18,278 nucleotides of DNA from F1-60-MAGs149 sp032119475. GTDB lineage: Bacteria; Actinomycetota; Thermoleophilia; Gaiellales; F1-60-MAGs149. The stretch lies in NCBI GenBank assembly GCA_032119475.1, contig JAUMCA010000110.1:1-18278 (forward strand), written 5' to 3'. A program made the translations under genes and the position numbers. The notes under the pieces were generated by a model. The model did not search any database, was not told the origin of the DNA, and was given only the letters and a program-made list of their open reading frames with translations. Below are positions 14,526 to 18,278 of the stretch, one piece after another (the first letter of the stretch is position 1; the number at the start of each line of letters is the position of its first letter).

Positions 14526-15629
14526 ATGTCCGAGCGCCATCCCGACACCGTCGCCGTGCAGGCCGGGCGCCCGCACGGGCCGGGCGCGATGCTCAACACG
14601 CCCGTGGTGCTCAACAGCACCTTCCGGACAGGCGGCGAGCTCACGTACGGGCGCTCCGGCAACGAGTCGTGGCAGGCCTTCGAGGCGGTGATCGGCGAGC
14701 TCGAGGGCGGCGAGGCCGTCGCCTTCTCGACCGGCATCGCCGCGGTCACGGCGGTGCTCGACCAGGTGCCGACGGGCGGCGTGGTGGTCACCTCGAAGCC
14801 GATCTACATGGGCAGCTGGGCCCAGCTCGAGGAGCGGGCGGCCGCGGGCCGCTGCGTGGTCCGCTACGTCGACGTCACCGACGTGGACGCCGTCGCGGCC
14901 GCGTCCGAGGGCGCGTCGCTCGTCTGGCTCGAGTCGCCGACGAACCCGATGCTCGAGCTCTGCGACATCGCCGCGATCGTGGCGGCGAAGGACCCTGCGG
15001 CCCGGCTGGCGGTCGACGGGACCTTCACCTCCCCCCTGCTGCAGCAGCCGCTGGCGCTCGGCGCGGACATCGTCGTCCACAGCGCGACCAAGCTGATCGG
15101 CGGGCACGCCGACCTCCTGATGGGCGTCGCGATCGGCGCACCCGACGACGCGGCCGCGCTGCGCGAGCACCGCTCGACGTACGGGGCGACGCCGGGCGCG
15201 CTCGAGGTGTTCCTCGCCCTGCGCGGGCTGCGGACGCTCGCCGTCCGCCTCGAACGCGCCCAGGCCAACGCGCAGGCCGTGGCGGAGATGCTCGCCGCGC
15301 ACCCGACGGTGACCCGCGTCCTGTACCCCGGGCTCCCGGACCATCCCGGGCACGAGATCGCACGGCGGCAGATGACGGGCGGGTTCGGCGCGATGATCTC
15401 CTTCGAGGTCGACGGGCCGCCCGAACGCGCGCGCGCCGTCTGCGAGGCGACGCGCCTCTTCGCCCACGCGACGAGCCTCGGCGGGGTCGAGTCCCTGCTC
15501 GAGCACCGCGGCGGCAAGAACTGGGAGCGGCAGATGGGTACGCCGCCCGGGCTGATCCGCGTGTCGATCGGCATCGAGCACGTCGGCGACCTGATCGCCG
15601 ACCTCGAGCAGGCGCTCGCCGCGGTCTGA
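14526..15629 (+). CDS. Cystathionine gamma-synthase / trans-sulfuration PLP enzyme
   Basis: This 367-residue enzyme of the Cys/Met metabolism PLP family (fold type I) acts on homoserine esters, cystathionine or methionine. The PLP lysine is Lys189 in HSATKLIGGHAD. The phosphate-binding Tyr and Arg are in LTYGRSGNESW (residues 41 and 43; family consensus YxRxxNPT). SPTNP (137-141) and the C-terminal RVSIGIEHVGDLIADLEQAL are standard. Gene order gives no methionine or cysteine gene beside it, so gamma-synthase, gamma-lyase and beta-lyase activities cannot be told apart by reading. The start ATG has a TATCGT box 7 nt upstream. The zinc-ribbon gene follows after 11 bp and is likely co-transcribed. 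Confidence 0.9.
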   Translation: MSERHPDTVAVQAGRPHGPGAMLNTPVVLNSTFRTGGELTYGRSGNESWQAFEAVIGELEGGEAVAFSTGIAAVTAVLDQVPTGGVVVTSKPIYMGSWAQLEERAAAGRCVVRYVDVTDVDAVAAASEGASLVWLESPTNPMLELCDIAAIVAAKDPAARLAVDGTFTSPLLQQPLALGADIVVHSATKLIGGHADLLMGVAIGAPDDAAALREHRSTYGATPGALEVFLALRGLRTLAVRLERAQANAQAVAEMLAAHPTVTRVLYPGLPDHPGHEIARRQMTGGFGAMISFEVDGPPERARAVCEATRLFAHATSLGGVESLLEHRGGKNWERQMGTPPGLIRVSIGIEHVGDLIADLEQALAAV

Positions 15630-15640
15630 GGCGCGGTCGG

Positions 15641-16255
15641 GTGGCCAAGGACCTCCCGATCGCCAAGCTGCTGCGCGAACTGGGCTTCCAGTCGGATGCC
15701 GCACAGGCGGCCGGCCGCGACGCGCTCGTGGCGGCCGGCGTGACGCGCGCGGGCAAGGAGCGGATCGCAGAGTGGAAGCGCGCCGACGCGGAGGCCGCCC
15801 TGAAGGCGCGCGTGACGCTGCTGTGCGACGCCTGCCGGGCGGAGGGCCTCGGCGCGGACCACCCGGACGCGATCACCGCGGGCACGGGCGACCGCTGCGT
15901 CGTCTGCGGCGGCTCGAGTCAGCGCCGCGGCGCGCTCGTCTTCACCGCGGCGTGCCGGGCGGCGGGCATCCGCCGCGTGATCTTCGTCGGCGGCAGCCCG
16001 GACGTCCACCGCGAGGTGCCGCTGGCGCTGCCCGACCTCGACGCGCGGGTCGTCGACGGCACCATCGCGCGCCCCGGCCGCGACGTGCAGCGCGACGTCG
16101 ACGGCGCGGATCTCGTGGTGCTCCTCGGCTCGACCGAGCTGAACCACACGGTGTCGGCCGCGTGGGCCGGCCCGAAGGCGGTGGCCACGAGCTCGCGGGG
16201 CATCGGCGCGTTCCTCCTCGAGGCCGCGGAGCGGGTGCGCGTGCGGATGGGCTGA
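15641..16255 (+). CDS. Unrecognised zinc-ribbon protein with a DUF2325-like Rossmann domain
   Basis: This is a 204-residue protein without a confident family. Residues 1-57 form a charged helical region (LPIAKLLRELGF, then TRAGKERIAEWKRADAEAAL). Residues 62-89 form a treble-clef or ribbon with two CxxC pairs, Cys62/Cys65 (CDAC) and Cys86/Cys89 (CVVC), suited to bind zinc. Residues 98-204 look like an alternating alpha/beta domain: RRVIFVGGSPD, a DADLVV-like strand (GADLVVLLGST), an NHTVS turn with a His, and SSRGIGAFLLEA. That order recalls DUF2325, but this is from memory of the family pattern. GTG 15641 follows the PLP gene stop by 11 bp, with GAGG at 15628-15631, so it is probably in that operon. 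Nucleic-acid or nucleotide binding is a guess. Confidence 0.65.
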   Translation: MAKDLPIAKLLRELGFQSDAAQAAGRDALVAAGVTRAGKERIAEWKRADAEAALKARVTLLCDACRAEGLGADHPDAITAGTGDRCVVCGGSSQRRGALVFTAACRAAGIRRVIFVGGSPDVHREVPLALPDLDARVVDGTIARPGRDVQRDVDGADLVVLLGSTELNHTVSAAWAGPKAVATSSRGIGAFLLEAAERVRVRMG

Positions 16256-16270
16256 GCCCCGACGACGGTC

Positions 16271-16276
16271 TATGCT
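16271..16276 (+). promoter_or_regulatory. -10 element of amine oxidase 1 (leaderless type)
   Basis: TATGCT lies 6 nt before the GTG at 16283. The region around it resembles the promoter of the second amine oxidase. Confidence 0.6.
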
Positions 16277-16282
16277 CGTCCC

Positions 16283-17569
16283 GTGCACGACGTCATCGTG
16301 ATCGGGGCGGGGTTCGCGGGCTGCGCGGCCGCGCGCGAGGTGCGGCGCGCCGGACGCGCGCCGCTGATCCTCGAGGCCCGCGACCGGATCGGCGGACGGG
16401 TGTGGACCGACGACTGGGACGGCCTCGAGATCGAGCGCGGCGGCGGCTGGGTGCACTGGTTCCAACCGCACGTGTGGAGCGAGGTCACCGCCCACGGGCT
16501 GACGCCCGAGGTCGGCACGTTGCCGGAGCGCGTGTACTGGCACGCCGACGGCGAGGTGCGCAGCGGCTCGTACGAGGAGACCGAGGTGGCGACCGAGCGC
16601 GGCTGGAACGCGTTCGTCGACGGGTCGGAGGCGATGCTCCCGCTGCCGCACGATCCGCTGGCCAACCTCGAGGGCATCCGCCGGGTGGACGGGTTGACGA
16701 TCCGCCAGCGCCTCAACGAGCTGGACCTCGACGTCGACGCCCGGGCCATGCTGATCGCCGAGCTCGAGGGCCTCGCGCACGGATCGATCGACGAGGCGGG
16801 CGCGCTGGCGGCGCACCGCTGGCACGCGCTGGCCGGGCACTCGCTGCGCCTCATCCAGGAGGCGGGCGGCGGCGACATCACGCTCGCCGAGGGAACACGC
16901 GGGCTGATCACGCCGATCTGGGAGGAGGCACGCGCCGAAACGCGGTTCTCGACCCCGGTCGCCGGCCTCGCCCAGCGCGAGGACCGCGTGGTGGTCACGA
17001 CGCGCGCCGGCGAGGAGCTCGCGGCGCGCACGGCGATCGTCACCGTCCCGCTGAACGTCCTGCACACGCTCGCCTTCGATCCGCCGCTCAAGCAGCGGAA
17101 GCAGGAGGCGATCGCGCGGGGCCAGGCGTCGAGCGGCATCAAGGTCTTCATCCGCGTCAGCGGACCGCCCGTGCACTGCGCCGGCCTCCACCCGGACCAC
17201 CCCTTCGGCTACCTCAACACGCAGTGGGTCCACGAGGACGGCACGCAGACGATGATCGGGTTCGGGCCGGACCACTCGGCCTGCCGCATAGAGGACCCCG
17301 CCTGGCTGCAGGAGCAGGTCGACCGGATCATCCCGGGCTACACCGTCCTCGACGCCACGGCGCACGACTGGCAGGCGGACGAGTTCGCGCAGGGGACGTG
17401 GTGCGTGCACCGCCCCGGCTGGTACGGGCGCTTCCACGCCGCCATGCAGGAGCCCGACGGTCGCGTCATCTTCGCCTCCGCCGACATCGCGAACGGCTGG
17501 GCCGGCTTCATGGACGGCGCGATCGAGTCCGGCATCCGCGCCGGCCGCTGGGCCGCGGCGCTCGACTGA
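16283..17569 (+). CDS. FAD-dependent amine oxidase (flavin monoamine oxidase family), copy 1
   Basis: This 428-residue flavoenzyme would oxidise an amine or amino acid to an imine, with H2O2 as by-product. The FAD dinucleotide site VIGAGFAG is at residues 6-13 and the second FAD motif EARDRIGGRVWT at 31-42. A GGGWVHWFQPHVW block follows. The C-terminal FAD-contact region reads IFASADIANGWAGFMDGAIESGIRAG; the usual FAGE has become FASAD, while the GAIESGIRA end is kept. No signal peptide is seen, so it is cytosolic. The start GTG has TATGCT 6 nt upstream. The gene is followed after 141 bp by a close paralog in the same direction, with a long inverted repeat in between. The substrate is unknown. 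Confidence 0.9.
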   Translation: MHDVIVIGAGFAGCAAAREVRRAGRAPLILEARDRIGGRVWTDDWDGLEIERGGGWVHWFQPHVWSEVTAHGLTPEVGTLPERVYWHADGEVRSGSYEETEVATERGWNAFVDGSEAMLPLPHDPLANLEGIRRVDGLTIRQRLNELDLDVDARAMLIAELEGLAHGSIDEAGALAAHRWHALAGHSLRLIQEAGGGDITLAEGTRGLITPIWEEARAETRFSTPVAGLAQREDRVVVTTRAGEELAARTAIVTVPLNVLHTLAFDPPLKQRKQEAIARGQASSGIKVFIRVSGPPVHCAGLHPDHPFGYLNTQWVHEDGTQTMIGFGPDHSACRIEDPAWLQEQVDRIIPGYTVLDATAHDWQADEFAQGTWCVHRPGWYGRFHAAMQEPDGRVIFASADIANGWAGFMDGAIESGIRAGRWAAALD

Positions 17570-17590
17570 CGGCGGCCGCCCGGTGTCCGT

Positions 17591-17693
17591 GATGGCGCGA
17601 AGGGGTCAGACCGAAACGCGACACGCCGCGACGGCGGGCGCGAGCGTCACGCAGTCGGCGTGTCGCGTTTCGGTCTGACCCCTTCGCGCCATC
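17591..17693. repeat. Perfect 38-bp inverted repeat with 27-nt loop
   Basis: The left arm 17591-17628 and right arm 17656-17693 are exact reverse complements over 38 bp, separated by 17629-17655. The arms begin GATGGCGCGAAGGGGTCAGA and contain GGTCAGACC/GGTCTGACC. There is no T-tract after either arm. It lies between two tandem amine oxidase genes, and its right end is 4 bp from the next -10 box. It could be a terminator for the first oxidase, a REP- or MITE-like element, or a regulatory RNA hairpin. Confidence 0.9.
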
Positions 17694-17697
17694 CGAC

Positions 17698-17703
17698 TAC
17701 GCT
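17698..17703 (+). promoter_or_regulatory. -10 element of amine oxidase 2, with candidate -35 inside the inverted repeat
   Basis: TACGCT lies 7 nt before the GTG at 17711. CTGACC at 17675-17680 lies exactly 17 nt upstream and falls within the right arm of the 38-bp inverted repeat. Confidence 0.55.
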
Positions 17704-17710
17704 CCGCCCC

Positions 17711-18278
17711 GTGCGCGACGCGATCGTGATCGGCGCCGGATTCGCCGGCTGCGCGGCGGCGCGGGAGCTGCGGCGGGCCGGACGCGACGTGCTGCTCCTC
17801 GAGGCGCGTGACCGGATCGGCGGGCGCACGTGGACGGACCAGTGGGACGGCGTGCGGATCGAGCGCGGTGGCGGCTGGGTCCACTGGTTCCAGCCGCACG
17901 TGTGGGCGGAGGTCGTGGCGAACGGGCTGACGCCCGTCGCCGGCCCGGCCACGCCGGCCGGGTGCTGGAGCGTCGGCGACGAGCTGCGTCGCGGCCCGAG
18001 CGCGGAGCGGAGCCGCCTCGCGGCCCGCGGCTGGGCGGCGTTCACCCGGGGATCGGAGCACGCGCTGCCCGAGCCCTACCGGCCCCTCCGCCACCCCGAG
18101 CGCATCGCCGCCTTCGACGCCGTGTCGATCGCCGAGCGCCTCGAGGCGCTCGACCTGACCGACGAGGAGCGCGACGTCCTCCGCGCCGAGCTGATGACGC
18201 TCGCCCACGGCCCGCTCGAGGAGAGCGGCGCGTTCAGCGTCGTGCGCTGGCACGCGCTGAGCGGCCACGACTTCGACC
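17711..18278 (+). CDS. FAD-dependent amine oxidase, copy 2 (3'-truncated by window edge)
   Basis: Only the first 189 codons of this flavin amine oxidase are in the window. It matches copy 1 closely at the N-terminus: VIGAGFAGCAAARELRRAGR, EARDRIGGRTWT and IERGGGWVHWFQPHVW, with roughly four residues in five identical over the first 75. After about residue 80 the two diverge clearly, and this copy lacks several residues relative to copy 1 in the 78-110 region. Similarity resumes at RWHAL. The GTG start aligns with that of copy 1, and the preceding promoter bases are also alike, so the pair arose by tandem duplication that included the promoter. Divergence in the substrate half suggests different substrates. 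Confidence 0.9.
   Translation, partial: MRDAIVIGAGFAGCAAARELRRAGRDVLLLEARDRIGGRTWTDQWDGVRIERGGGWVHWFQPHVWAEVVANGLTPVAGPATPAGCWSVGDELRRGPSAERSRLAARGWAAFTRGSEHALPEPYRPLRHPERIAAFDAVSIAERLEALDLTDEERDVLRAELMTLAHGPLEESGAFSVVRWHALSGHDFD

Noticed and set aside
14864..17437. 857-codon minus-strand open frame
   Set aside because: It is antisense to three well-supported genes; no recognisable domain.
7836..17693. Idea that the hairpin at 7836 and the inverted repeat at 17591 are copies of one element
   Set aside because: They share only the short AAGGGG/CCCCTT core; arm sequences and loop sizes differ.

Overview
This is a very GC-rich (roughly 70%), gene-dense chromosomal window from an actinobacterium, most likely of the Thermoleophilia (Solirubrobacterales-like). 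Three things point there: an F420 cofactor biosynthesis gene at the left end, a secreted protein that opens with an N-terminal module typical of that class (hydrophobic helix, then an ALPKNSVGAKQLKRNAV-type segment, then Gly-x-y triplets), and promoters placed for leaderless transcripts. I see no tRNA, rRNA, CRISPR array, transposase or phage gene.

Layout, left to right. The 3' part of cofH/fbiC (F420 biosynthesis, +) runs tail-to-tail into a PAP2 phosphatase (-). Then argG (-) and two EamA/DMT exporters (-) are packed with 9-11 bp gaps. A PNPOx-like flavin or F420 oxidoreductase (+) sits between the second and third EamA paralogs. A collagen-like/pentapeptide-repeat surface protein and a MaoC hydratase follow (+). 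A strong hairpin separates these from trpB2 and a thiolase (-). The thiolase is divergent from a Rieske oxygenase (+) whose stop overlaps the start of a TVGYGD potassium channel. The channel's stop codon interlocks with that of a convergent DEAD-box RNA helicase (-). The right end (+) holds a small unknown gene, a cystathionine gamma-synthase-type PLP enzyme, an unrecognised zinc-ribbon/Rossmann-like protein, and two tandem, closely similar FAD amine oxidases. The second oxidase is cut by the window edge. A perfect 38-bp inverted repeat lies between the two oxidases.

No single pathway unites the window. It reads as housekeeping and metabolic genes with three local gene-family expansions or pairings: three EamA exporters, two amine oxidases, and the Rieske-channel couple. 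The strongest global signal is regulatory. Eleven genes carry a TANNNT -10 hexamer 6-8 nt before the chosen start codon, and one more has CAGAAT there, so most transcripts here should be leaderless. Genes without this pattern instead have a Shine-Dalgarno sequence or are coupled to an upstream gene; PAP2 is unresolved. Twice the TAG stop of one gene is also the first half of the next gene's -10 box. The most unusual non-coding element is the 38-bp inverted repeat. The least understood proteins are the zinc-ribbon protein at 15641-16255 and the 81-residue protein at 14245-14490.
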